Positions 44,215 through 55,110 of a DNA stretch of 64,000 bases are shown piece after piece. Each line of letters begins with the position of its first letter. Position 1 is the stretch's first letter. Below the pieces are notes generated by a model that saw only the letters and a program-made list of their open reading frames with translations, did no database searches and had not been told where the DNA came from. Origin of the DNA: Glycine soja (lineage: Eukaryota; Streptophyta; Magnoliopsida; Fabales; Fabaceae); contig NC_041006.1 in assembly GCF_004193775.1 (NCBI RefSeq), forward strand, positions 18,592,093-18,656,092. The letters are read 5' to 3'. A program made the position numbers and the translations under genes.

Positions 44215-45545
44215 GCTCAGTTTCCTCCAATGAAATAATCAACAAGATCTGCCATGTCTTCAACTTCCTCTGCTCTTCCTCCATCTCCTTGGTCAGATTC
44301 TTAGGCATCTACAAGATCTTGGGCATTTCCAGGACCTACCTCCTCTTGAAAAATAGACCTGTCTCTAGGCTATGCAATAGTAGAACTAAATTGCTTGGGA
44401 GTAGGCCAAGGGTAAGGATTAGGGTCCTGGCGATGCTAATGCAGTGTATAGTAGTAGAAGTTGTCATTCAACTGCATTTGTCCCCTGTGATTTGTTGTCT
44501 ACTGATCAGCCAAATGACGCGTGTAAGTGTGCATCTGGAGCTTCATCCTCTACAGGTGTGTTGAGATGGACTCCAAGGATGGCAACTGCTGTGGTGGTGG
44601 TGGAACATCTGCTGCTGGTTGAGGCTGCTAAAATTGCTTCGGTTGTTGTACTTGCCTTGGCATGCAATATTTGTCAATGAATGATCTATTAATGGGAGGT
44701 TGGGTGTGTTTGGGTGGTATGACCGACACTCTATAGAACTGGCAGAGACCTATGATTAAAGCAAGAAAACCCAGTGGTTTGTTGGATTTTCTCTGGGTCT
44801 ACTGGGTGCCTAGGAGGTTTTGTAATAACAAACTGGTGGAGGGCGTCTGAAATGAGTTGGGCCATATGAACATTGATATGCTCCATAAAAACTATAGATT
44901 AGCTGACATTTGGGTAAAGTCGGATTAGAATTATGATCACTCGGAAGAAAATTACTCAAGAGAAAAGTCATCCAAATTTGAGTAAGTGGTCATATTTGTG
45001 TGCATTATTTGCAACTGCTTCCCTGCCATGTTACGTATAAAATCACGGCCTGGGAAACCAAGAAGCTGACCTATTGCCTCTTCATCAAAACCTGTAGTCC
45101 TTCCTCTCCGTGAAGTATATTCATATTGTTGCCCTTCTTCCAAGATTAATGGATTCCCTAAAAATTGGTTGATAACATCTATGTCATAAGGAATCCATTG
45201 GCCCTGCTCATTGGAGCGCTTATAAAGAACTCCCTCCTCAGTAGGCCAAGCATTAGCATAAAATTCTAAGACAACTTCAGGATCATATTTGGGCATTGGT
45301 TCTGCAAGTTATCTCCAGTTTCTCTTAGCGATCTCTACTGTGAACTCAGGATACTCACCCTCTACTAGTTGGGCCTTTCTTTCTTTGAGGAAGGACCAAT
45401 CTTTGATCAACTCAAAATGGCGTTAGTGCTCCTCACTACAAAATCGGTCTCCATCAAATTCAAAATCTACCGGTGGAGCTGTCCTAGATCCTTCTCTTAT
45501 AGCGGCCTTCCTGTCTCTTTTAGTGGCAAGTTTCTTTGGAGCCAT
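44215..45545 (-). pseudogene. Athila-3 env-like ORF (putative plant transposon domain), decayed
   Basis: ATG at 45545 starts a basic N-terminus (APKKLATKRDRKAAIREGSR), with in-frame TAA codons after residues 41 and 80. The core reads YDPEVVLEFYANAWPTEEGV, GQWIPYDIDVINQFLGNPLI, EEAIGQLLGFPGRDFIRNMA and MHTNMTTY (45296-44952), matching the PF20167-type domain as seen at 60615-61440. Downstream it drifts between frames through a Pro/Gln-rich part and ends in an acidic tail (EEVEDMADLVDYFIGG, near 44215-44270). The reading order after pol suits the env-like ORF of Athila/Calypso elements. No membrane segment is visible. Confidence 0.75.
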
Positions 45546-46690
45546 CTACAACAAAGACACATCCAACTAAAATTAGCATAAAAATCATTTTTCACTAAAC
45601 ACAGCCACTTCATTAAAGTTTTCCCAAGTATAGCAACCAATAAGTCAATTTTTTATGTGGTTTTCATTAATTGTATATCGTACAACACAACTAATAAAAC
45701 AACAACTCAGTGTGCATTTATTCTAAAAGAAAGAATTTTTCATTCAATAGCAATTCATGTGTAATGTCATGCAATAGCAATTCATGTGCAATGTACCCAC
45801 CCTATTACAACAAGTTAGTCCAAAAAAATTAAGCCAATTCAATCCAAACAATTTAAGCATTCTAATAACTCATGTGCTTGCATACAAGGAAATTTTGAAA
45901 TTTCATGATTAGTTCACACTCTTGCCATTTAATTCAACAACCTAAGTTTACCATACACCTAAAAATAATGGTTGAACACGTGTAAAGATTATCATTCATT
46001 CAGATTTCTAAATAACACATGAACTAGCCATTGCGACATTTTATCGAACAGTTGGTGTGCACATGTAAAAGCATGTATAAATGAAGGATAAAGAGCAAGC
46101 ATGATATGCAAAAATGTAGAAAGCAAAGAGTAGGCCTATAATCATTCAAAACAACCACAAATTGAGCATTTGATCAACTCATTCATACACATAACTATCT
46201 TGCAAATCATTGAAAAGAAAACAATAAAAACATCAAACAACACAAGGGAAATGCAAAAAATAGATAGAGATGTGATACTTAGTTGAATGAAATGGAGTGG
46301 TGTGTGCAAGACGAAGAATTTTGTGAAAAGAAGGTAGTTTGGGAGAGTTTTGGGAGAAGGAGGACGAGGGTCTCATGAAAAAACAAGAGAAAATTTTTGA
46401 AATGAAAGTGGGGTAAAATCTTATTTCACCCTTCTTTTATTTTTCACTACAGACGTACACTCGCCCAAGCGAGTTAAATATTTTCTTAATATTTTTTTTC
46501 AAGTATTGTTGTAATAAACTTATAATTAAGTGTATCCCTAAAAATTCAAAAATAGTTCAAAACAAATTAAATTACAAAAAATTTAAACAACACAAAGATA
46601 TAATCAGGAATTATAAGACATACAGTTTAGAAAATTAAAAGCAAAGTTCAGAAATACTAGGTTGCCTCCTAGGAGTGCTTCTTTAATATC
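45546..46690 (-). mobile_element. Athila-3 spacer between deleted pol and env-like ORF
   Basis: Mostly AT-rich noncoding. Minus strand AAGAAGCACTCCTAGGAGGC (46663-46684) is the landmark that in Athila-type elements follows the end of integrase. A TATA-poor intergenic stretch follows; nothing else recognised. Confidence 0.6.
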
Positions 46691-48328
46691 TTTTAAACTG
46701 GACGTCCTTGTTATGGATGAGGCTCCACTATTTCATCATCTATAATTCTTTTCTTCTTTGTAAGGAAATCCTTCATTAATTTAGCATATGTTGGCATTTG
46801 CTCCACCGCCTTAGAAAAAGGAATGTTAATCTACAGTCGTTTGAAAATGTCTAAGAAACACTTGTACTGCCTTTCCTTATCTTTCTTTAACGAAGCATGC
46901 AAATAAGGAAGATGCTTAACTGGTAGATGGTTTACTACAACTTTACCTTTGTTCATCATTTTTTTTCTTTTTCTTTTTCAACTCCTTCTTTATTTTTTTG
47001 CTCACCATTATCCTTCAAACCAACCACAGTCCCCCACCTTGTTGTAATTGAATTACATTGTTCCTTTGGGTTAACCTGTGTGTTTGTTGAAAAAAAATCC
47101 ATTTCCATGCTCAGGCAGTTGTTTTGCCAGTTGTCTAACCTGAACTTCCAGATTTTTAATGGAAGCATCAATGTTCTTCTGGTTTGAGATGGACACATGC
47201 ATAAACTATGTTAGAGTATCTTCCATCTTTGACATTCTATCTGGCTGAGCTTACGGTTTTTGTGGTCCCCTATTTGAAGAACCTGCATAAGAGTTGTTAA
47301 AAGGACCTACAATATGCATTATTATTTTGTGGTCTCCAACCATAAGGTCGATTTGAACCTGAGCCACCTCTGTAGTCTTGGAAGTTCTGTTGAGGTCTGG
47401 TTTGATTCTACAAATAATAGGCATCCTCTTCTTGTTGACAATCACTAGGTGCTGAACAGTGGCCATTCTAATGGTCACCACCACAAAAGTCACATCTAAA
47501 AACTTGTTGAACTTGATGAGCTTGGTGTGTTTTCTGTGATCCACCTTTTGATATTGTTAAGGAAGTTGGCATATCTGTTTGGTTAAGGCCTCTATTTGCT
47601 GATTCAAGAGTTTATTTTTAGCCAAAATTGCATTCTGAGTATCTAGCTCCATTATACATTTTCTTTGAATTGGAGCCCTATCATGGTGACTATGATAATC
47701 ACTGGCTGCAATGGAGTCAATTATTACAATTGCTTCCTCCAAGCTCTTAGACATCATAGTACCTAAAACTGAGGCATCGAGAATCATCTTCATTTGAGGT
47801 CTCGAACCACTATAGAAGATATGTAGTTATGTAGCATCATCAAAATTATATTTTGGGCACCTTCGCAACAAAGATTTGAATCTCTCCTATGTTTCATAGA
47901 AAGTCTCATTAGACCCTTGGGAAAAAGTTTCAATGGTTGATTTTGCATTGATGAATTTTGACAGAGGAAAGAACCTTACATTGAATTTTTTCCTCCACTT
48001 CTTCCCAAGTGTTGAGGGTTTTGTTTGGATGTGATTGGAGCCATGTCTTTGACTTACCTACCAAGGAGAATGGGAAGGCTCTAAGGTCGACAACTTTAGC
48101 ATCTTTGTCAGAAGCTCCCATGGTACTGCAAAGCTCCATGAAGGTAGACAAATGTGTGTATGGGTCCTCATGATCTATTCCAGCAAAAGGGTGTGAGTCA
48201 ATCAAACTAAGCAGTGCTGGCTTCAACTCCACAACCATATTGTTGTAATTCTTTAGTCCTTGTTGATAAGCATAGTCACCAAGAGTCCTCCTTGGTTGTC
48301 TATTTCCTTGTCCTCCTCTTCTTTCCAT
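46691..48328 (-). pseudogene. Athila-3 gag and pre-protease linker
   Basis: ATG at 48328. Reads QPRRTLGDYAYQQGLKNYNN, then ALLSLIDSHPFAGIDHEDPY, THLSTFMELCSTMGASDKDA, and AFPFSLVGKSKTWLQSHPNK (gag domain). It shifts frame near 47930 and continues as MILDASVLGTMMSKSLEEAI (47793), QRKCIMELDTQNAILAKNKL, then shifted again. A linker with EQMPTYAKLMKDFLTKKKRI (about 46760-46810), which normally stands just before the protease, ends at about 46720 and runs straight into the post-integrase landmark. Protease, RT, RNase H and integrase are missing. Confidence 0.85.
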
Positions 48329-48516
48329 ACTTTAAATTACAAGTGGCTTTACTGGTGAAAGAGAATCATTGGAAGAAGATTCACCCGGTGGCTTAGTGGT
48401 TGCTTGTTTCTTTTTCTTCATATTCGTCCATTTAGTCTTGGTAATTTCCATATCAAATGGCAATTTATTTGCAAGAAATTTACCTTGCATAAAGGAAAAT
48501 AGAACACACTACAACA
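48329..48516 (-). mobile_element. Athila-3 5' leader, first part, with SIRE target duplication
   Basis: Noncoding. The last five bases, CAACA (48512-48516), are the left target duplication of the SIRE-type solo LTR. The leader resumes at 50157. Confidence 0.65.
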
Positions 48517-50156
48517 TGTTGGATCAAGTGGCCTCAGAATAATTAAGAAGGGGGTTGAATTAATTATTACTAAACCTTTACTAATTAAAAATTTACTCTT
48601 CTAAGGATTTTACAATGTTGTTAAGTAAATGAAGAATAGAAAAGAAACTTAACCAAAAGTAAAAGCGGAAATTAAAGTGCACAACGGAAATTAAAAGAGT
48701 AGGGAAGAAGGACACAAACACACAAGAGTTTTTATACTGGTTCGGCAACAACTTGTGCCTACATCCAGTCCCCAAGCGACCTGCGGTCCTTGAGATTTCT
48801 TTTCAACCTTGTAAAAATCATTTTACAGGCAAAGATCCACAAGGGATGTACCCTCCCTTGTTCTCTTTGAACAACCTAGTGGATGTACCCTCCACTAGAA
48901 CTGATCCACAAGAGATGTACCCTCTCTTGTTCTCATTCAACAACCCAAGTAGATGTACCCTCTACTTGTACCACAAAGGATGTACCCTCCAATGTGTTAA
49001 GACAAAGTTCTCAGGCGGTGAAACCTTTGAAACTTTGTGAATGGGGATACAAAAGAATTCTCAGGCGGTTAGTCCTTTGAAATCTTTTGTATATGGGAAA
49101 GGGAAGAATCAAAAGAATTCTCAGACTGTGTCGTTTTGAATTATTTGACAAGGGAGAAGAGAGACACAAAAGAATTCAGGCGGTTAGTTCTTTGTTCTTT
49201 TGGAAAAGGGAGAAGAGAGACACAAAAAGAATTCAGGCGGTTAGTCCTTGGCGAATTCATTTTGGCAAAGGGAGAAGGGAATGAAAAAGATGAATAGCAC
49301 AGTTTTCAAGGTTTGGAAAACCATAAAACATTGGAAAGCTTTTGGCAAAGGAAGAAGAAGAAGAAGTTCAAAGAGATTAGTAATCAATTGGCAAAAGTTT
49401 GTTATCAAAAGAATTGTTGAAAAGATACTTTGAATAGCAAATCAAAGTATTGCTTTTATAGACTCTTCATGTTTGGTCAAGAGAACCATTAGAAGAGTTA
49501 TAACCTTTAAAAAAACTTAAAAAACCATTTGAAAAAGTTGAAAACTATTGGAAGAGTTACATCTTTTCATTTGTTCAGAAACTACCACTGGTAATCGATT
49601 ACCAAATCAGTGTAATCGATTACACAAAGCTTTTTTGTGAAAGGATGTGACTCTTCACAATTAAATTTGAATTTCAACGGTCAAACACACTGGTAATCGA
49701 TTACCAAATCATTGTAATCCATTACAAAATTTTGAAATCAATTGGAACGTTGTAAATTCAGTTGAAGGCTTTTTTTTAAAACCATTTTGCTACTGGTAAT
49801 CGATTACAACAATCTGGTAATCGATTACCAGAGAGTAAAAACTCTTAGGTAAAAGGTTTTTGAGAAAAATTCATGTGCTACTCAGTTTTTGAAAAAACCT
49901 TTTTAATACTTATCTTGATTGGGTCTTCTCTTGATTCTTGAATCTTTAGTCTTGAATCTTGATCTTGATTTGAAATCAAATTTCCTTTTGAACCTTGAAG
50001 TGTTCTTCATTCAATCTTGAACTCATTCTTTGATTCTTGAGATCATCATCTTTGTTATCATGAAGTGTTCTTGACTTTTGAGCATTTTGTCATCATCTTT
50101 GTTTTCATCAAAACTCTTTGAATCAATCTTGATTCATCATGAAGCTTGCTTCTACA
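48517..50156 (-). mobile_element. SIRE-type solo LTR in Athila-3
   Basis: Plus-strand edges TGTTGGATCAAGTGGCC and GCTTCTACA, flanked by perfect CAACA (48512-48516, 50157-50161). It is 1640 bp, longer than the SIRE-A LTR, because of internal repeats. It contains the palindrome cluster at 49585-49835. No internal element sequence is present. Open frames at 48753-49433 are repeat translation. Confidence 0.92.
48835..49255. repeat. Tandem repeat blocks in the SIRE-type solo LTR
   Basis: First, four units ending in GGATGTACCCTC (about 48844, 48892, 48915 and 48950-48985) with CCACAAG preceding. Then several units of GAATTCTCAGGCGGTTAGTCC type (about 49005-49250) spaced 50-75 bp. Confidence 0.75.
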
Positions 50157-50302
50157 CAACAACCCGCAAGCACCAAGGTTAGTGAAAATATAACAAAAGA
50201 GAATTTATACAAAATCAAAATAAAAGAAATAATTACAAAAGTGAGGAAAATAACCTATCTAACTAAAATTTAAATTTGAAAGAAATGAGTGGGCGACTTA
50301 AG
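50157..50302 (-). mobile_element. Athila-3 5' leader, second part
   Basis: Noncoding stretch between the solo LTR's right target duplication and the primer site. Confidence 0.6.
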
Positions 50303-50320
50303 TCCCCATCAACGATGCCA
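50303..50320 (-). other. Primer-binding site of Athila-3, decayed (tRNA-Asp type)
   Basis: Plus strand TCCCCATCAACGATGCCA matches the Athila site TCCCCGGCAACGGCGCCA at 14 of 18 positions; the changes are G-to-A or C-to-T. It stands six bases inside the LTR edge, as expected. Confidence 0.75.
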
Positions 50321-50326
50321 TAAACT

Positions 50327-50975
50327 TGCTAGAATTTTGGCAAGGATACCAATGTCGTCGTAGATTACAGATTTATAAAAAAGAGATTGTCTCCATAGGG
50401 ACTTGAGTTACTCAATTCCTTCGGATAAAGGTTATCAGTTTGGAAAAACTAACCGATCATTGCAAAGAGCACAAGATCAACATGAGAAACAAAGGATGCG
50501 ATCCACGATCATAACTCTACAGCGCCTAGGCTCCACTTTCCACTTCCTTCTTTCTTCTGGTGTTTCTCACATTTTTTCTCTGCTTTCTGATGTCTCTTTC
50601 TTCTTCTTTTGCATGGCTACTTATAGAAAAGAGCCAATAGGTGTAAAAAAATTCACCCAAGCAAGTTGATTACTTATGCCTGAAGAAACTTGATTAACCT
50701 AGGCGAGCTGGTTGCTAGCCTAGGTGAATGGATGTCTGAAATCTTGAAAAATGACCATTTTGCCCTTCCTTTTAACTTGGTTTCTCGATCCAACAAACAA
50801 CCATAAAAACCTACAAAATCACGGATGAATCTCCCATATTTAAATAAAAACATTAGTAAATGTACAATATATGAAACAACTACAAAGAATGGTTGTTTAT
50901 AAGAAAAACTATGACAATTAAAAGATAAGTGCTAACATTTTAATCCCAAAAATAACTAATTTATGGCGGCTATCA
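50327..50975 (-). mobile_element. Athila-3 5' LTR
   Basis: Plus-strand edges TGCTAGAATTTTGGC and GGCGGCTATCA, followed by TTTAT. The first 130 bp match 18543-18660; then it jumps to the equivalent of 26486 (GGAAAAACTAACC), so it lacks about 600 bp present in the 3' LTR. The frame 50403-50669 is LTR only. Confidence 0.78.
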
Positions 50976-51329
50976 TTTATTAATTTGAAACACAATCAAT
51001 AAAATGTTTATTTAGTTCTACTCATTGCTTACGACACTCTCACCAAACGTGTAGAACGTGCAATTTCTATTTTGGCAGACTTGGAGATCAACTCTGGAGC
51101 GTAGGTCACATGAGCAAACAACCAGTGACAAACATTCATATTCCAGTGAAAGTTAAATAAATATGCAACGATATAATCATGAGAGAATGAGAGATGATGG
51201 CATCAAGTTCATCCATATTATTGGCGTTGCGATTGTTGTTTACAATAATAACATCAACATGAAAATCCTAATGCATCCTTGGAATGTCCAACAACAAACT
51301 TTCAGATTGCCACATAGTATCACTTGATG
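50976..51329 (-). mobile_element. Ogre-type element D, post-gag noncoding part, right half
   Basis: Starts with TTTAT (50976-50980). Aligns with 62680-62880 (AACACAATCAAT, ACGACACTCTCACCAA compared with ACGGCACCCTCACTAA). No pol is present between gag and this stretch. Confidence 0.6.
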
Positions 51330-52166
51330 ACATTAGAATTCACAAGTGATGTCCTCCTGATATTTCAGCCAACTTGCATCAATGGAATGCCCCGGGACTC
51401 CATTGTGATAAGCACATGTCACATTTGGGTTGTATCCTCGGGGCAATGAAGGTTGAGGAATCTCTGTTGGGCTTGTTGCTACCATTGCATTGTTGAGCAG
51501 ATATGGGAGTAAGTTAGCATATGTATCAGTATTGGGGTGAATTCTACAGGCTTCGTTTCTGGGAAATTCCTTCCTTGGTTGGTGTTTTGGTTTGTATTAG
51601 GGGAGGTGTTTGGTATATGTTATGCAGCGGGTGGATTTTGTGGTCGGTTTAGGGGTGGCCTTTGTGATTGATTGGGTGCTCTTGGTTGGTAGGGTGGTAG
51701 GTAGTGGGCAGGACTGATATTGGCTACGTAGTGACATTGCTGGGGAGGATATTGGTACATGGGATTATAAGGGGCTAGTGGAAAATTTAGCCATGCGGGA
51801 ACTGCAGCCACAACATGAGTTTTTCCCTCCTTCTTCCTCTCGCCACTCATCCCGGGTTTGCCATACCGAGATTCACAGAAGCAACATAATTAAATTTTCC
51901 TTACCTTAGACCTACTTCAATTCTCTCATCGGTAAACACTGGATATGTAAAACTTGACGACATGTAACCTACCATCTTCCCGTAATAGAACACTAGCAAT
52001 GCGTCCATTATCATGGTTATCATCTCTCTCTCCATCATGGGGGGTACTACTTGAGCGGCTAGATCCCTTCACCTTTGAGCATATTCTTTGAAAGATTCAT
52101 TGTCTCTCTTACACATGTGTTGTACTTGCATTCTATCTGGAGCCATGTCAGAGTTGTTTTGATATT
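51330..52166 (-). pseudogene. Ogre-type element D gag, C-terminal half
   Basis: Minus strand reads MAPDRMQVQHMCKRDNESFK, then RDLAAQVVPPMMEREMITMI, MVGYMSSSF, and DERIEVGLR (52150-51920), followed by the Pro/Gln/Tyr-rich section at 51620-51850 (PQQCHYVANISPAHYLPPYQ). Typical of Ogre/Tat gag. One stop after EYAQR. It was continuous with 53224-53846 before the SIRE-type LTR entered. The cysteine motif near the C-terminus is not clearly readable. Confidence 0.78.
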
Positions 52167-52171
52167 GTTTG

Positions 52172-53218
52172 TGTTAGACATGTGGCCTCAGAAATCTTAA
52201 GAAGGGGGGGTTGAATTATGATTTTACAAACTATTCCCCAATTAAAATTTCTATACATATTTTAACCCAAGTCCTAAGATTCCTTTTAAAATGAATTCCT
52301 TAATAATAATTCAAATTAAACTTACTGAATAGAAATAATAAGCAACAATAAATAAAAGAGTTTGAGGGAAGAGAAAGTGCAAACACAATTTTTATACTGG
52401 TTCGGCAAAGTCCGTTGCCAACATTTGGCCAAGGAATTGTGAAAATAAGATGATTTGTATTTGAGAGGATAAGAACTTTGAATTCAGTGAAAAACTCTCT
52501 TAATCATTTGAGGGGATAAAACTTTTTTTGGGCAATCAAAAACTCTCTTAATCTCTTGAGAGGATATAACTTTTTGGGCAATGAAAAACTCTCATAATCT
52601 TTTGAGAGGATAAAAAAATTTTGCACAAGCAAAACTCTCATAATCTTTTGAGAGGATAAAAAAATTTTGCACAAGCAAAACTCTCATAATTTCTTGAGAG
52701 GATAAAACATTTTGAATAAGCAAAACTCTCTCTTTAAAATTCGTGCCCAAGTCACCTATTTATAGGCCTTTGATGGTCATTCACAAATCCAATCAAAAGA
52801 TGTGACTGTTGGCAGATTTTCTGAAAACTCTCCACTGGTAATCGATTACACAGTTATAATTTGAAGGGTTATGACTTTTTAATTTGAATTTTCAGAGTTT
52901 TGTTGCTGGTAATTGATTACAAACATATGGTAATCGATTACATGTTCAAAATTCAAATTCAAAACCCTTTTCAACAGCTCTTTTTCATTCTTCCCTTCTG
53001 GTAATCGATTACACTTCCTGGTAATCAATTACCAGAGCCTTGCATGACTTTGAAACCCTTTGTTTTGAGGCAAGGCTTGATCTTTAGTGAATCTTGAAAC
53101 AAGGCTTTGTTTGTTGAAGCAATCTTGAATTAATCTTGAAGCAAATGCATATCCTTTGAAGCGGCCTTATTTGATTCTTTTTTGGCATCATCAAAATTCA
53201 TGTATTCATACATTCATA
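52172..53218 (-). mobile_element. SIRE-type solo LTR in element D gag
   Basis: Begins TGTTAGACATGTGGCCTC, ends ATTCATA (terminal CA mutated). Flanks are GTTTG (52167-52171) and GTCTG (53219-53223), one mismatch; joining them restores gag. Carries palindrome pairs at 52835-53035 and short repeats at 52484-52735. No internal sequence. Confidence 0.8.
52484..52735. repeat. 46-50 bp tandem repeat in SIRE-type LTR
   Basis: Five units based on AAAACTCTCATAATCTTTTG with GAGAGGATAAAA; the two best units start at 52629 and 52675. Confidence 0.85.
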
Positions 53219-53223
53219 GTCTG

Positions 53224-53846
53224 ATGAAAGCATCCATTAGATCTTTCTAGGAGTAGACCCGAGAGGGGTCCAGGTTAGTATATCAGATAATAGTTGCCCC
53301 AACCAAGCTTTCCTAGAAGAAATGCATCAACAACTTTTCATCTTTCGCCTATGCCCCCATCTTCCTACAATACATCTTCAGGTAGTTCTTCGGACAAGTG
53401 GTTCCGTTGTATTTATCAAATTCTAGTACCTTGAACTTCGGAGGAATAACCCCTTTGGGTACCAAACACAATTCTAACATATCAATGAAGCAATAATTTC
53501 CCCCTCTTTCAATGGCCTTCAACCTCTCCTCTATATGATCAAATTTCCCCTTTTCAGCCCCAGTAGAAGGCCCTCCTTCCATCAGAAACTGCAAGGGTTG
53601 TGATGGTGGTCGATACTAAGGATCCCCTAGAGCATTTGGCACCAAGACACCAGAAAATGCATGCCTTTCAATAGTATTTCCCGAATAAACCCTGAAATTG
53701 GTCAGAGTGTGGTCTTGGAAAGCTTTATGTGTTTCCTCCATGGGTCGAGAGACATGGGCATGAGTGTGATCGGGTTGGGGTTGTTGATTCTCAATATTAT
53801 CACTAGAGACATATACAACAATGGGCGGTGTATAATTGGGAGGCAA
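53224..53846 (-). pseudogene. Ogre-type element D gag, N-terminal half
   Basis: Reads PPNYTPPIVVYVSSDN at the start, then HVSRPMEETHKAFQDHTLTN, a stop at 53616, and in the same frame HIEERLKAIERGGNYCFIDM, PPKFKVLEFDKYNGTTCPKN, LKMYCRKMGA. Equivalent to 63674-64000 in element F. The family's gag normally goes on with the capsid-like domain, here interrupted at 53223. No ATG start is certain. Confidence 0.8.
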
Positions 53847-53861
53847 ACCATATGGTAGAAA

Positions 53862-54999
53862 TGTCAGACCCTAATTTCATCTAGGTATAATACTTTTATC
53901 ATTCATATATGATGTTTTGATCATTGCTAATCGAATTACGATGTTTGGCACCAGTTCGAGCACAAGGTTGAGTGGTCGCTCAAGGTTGATGTTTGATTGT
54001 CAGCTCCGGAAACAAAAGCCACAAGGAACTTTCTAGACCTAAACTTGCCCAGGGTAGCATCTGGCTTGCCTGGGCCATGGGAAGGCTTCAGCCTTAAGCA
54101 ACCAGCTCGCCTAGGCGAGCTTCCACTACACCAACTGGCCTTTTCCTATAAACAGCCATGTAGGAGAAGGGTTTAAGGGTTGGAAAACTGAGGAAAGAAC
54201 GGAGAAACGCAGAAAGAAGAAAGAGAAGAAGAAAAAAAGCAAAGTCGAGGCGTTGCCGAATCAAACTGTGGATCGTTTCCTACATCATTTCTCTTGCTAG
54301 CCTTGTACCCTATGCAACAGTCGGTTAGTTTTTCTTAAGATTTTGATGCAATCTATGTACCCTTATAGGTCCTTAACGATATTATATGTGCATTTATCTT
54401 CTTCACTTATCGTTGGTAATTTCATTTTATCCGTAAGGCTTAGTTCTAATTAGTCACTACTGTCACGAAATTGGTTTTTTCTAGTATGACTGGAAAGTAA
54501 TAAACAAAACTAAAATGAAAAAAAAAATCAATTCACAATAAAGCTTCTTTTCGTCAAATATCACTTAAGATCGTTTCAAGGTCCAATGCCTTAAGGGTTC
54601 TCTTTGCTTTTTTTCAAATAAATTAAAACATCGTTTCAAGGTCCAACGCCTTAACGACTTTTTGTTTGCATTTAAAATGAATATTTCAAAAAGAAACATG
54701 AGTATTCTTATTAAAGAACTACGTAGATCCGATTTCCTCATTGCACTCGGGTATATGTAGGAGAAAGAGCAACACCCTTGTCAATTCAAAAAATAATAAT
54801 AAATAAAAAAGGGAAAATAAATAATTTTGAAGTCACATTCTGTGCACACTCGATTAAAGGTTGTCGTCCCTTGTAATGGGCGCATAGGGTGCTAATACCT
54901 ACCCTATGCGTAAACAACTCCCAAACCCTTCTTTTCAAAATTCGCAGACCTCTTTTTTGGTTTTTCTAACACTTTCCTTAAATAAACGTTGGTGGCGAC
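53862..54999 (+). mobile_element. Ogre-type LTR (plus), truncated
   Basis: Starts TGTCAGACCCTAATTTCATC within element D, follows the family LTR (GCTCGCCTAGGCGAGC at 54107, AATAAACGTTGGTGGCGACT at 54981-55000), and then breaks into a palindrome made with the neighbouring primer site. Noncoding. Confidence 0.7.
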
Positions 55000-55110
55000 T
55001 CCCACGTGGAGTCGCCATATGTTGCAACATGGGCCATAACAGGACGACGATCTAAAAAGATAGAGTGTTTTCCAAAAAGGAAAATTGGGGGAGTCGACAC
55101 CAACGTTTAT
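54974..55110. repeat. Inverted-repeat junction between two Ogre-type LTRs
   Basis: GGCGACTCC and GGAGTCGCC (54994-55016) form a perfect 9-bp stem around a 5-base loop. On a larger scale CCTTAAATAAACGTTGGTG (54977-54995) is inverted at about 55088-55110 (CACCAACGTTTATTTAAGG). Confidence 0.85.
55000..55017 (-). other. Primer-binding site of a minus-strand Ogre-type element
   Basis: Minus strand TGGCGACTCCACGTGGGA two bases from the LTR edge at 55020. It is a better form of the site at 3577-3595. It is fused to the truncated plus-strand LTR. Confidence 0.6.

Noticed and set aside
48835..49255. Possible gene with repeated peptide in 48753-49433
   Set aside because: Frames switch between repeat blocks, and the whole stretch lies inside a solo LTR bounded by target duplications.
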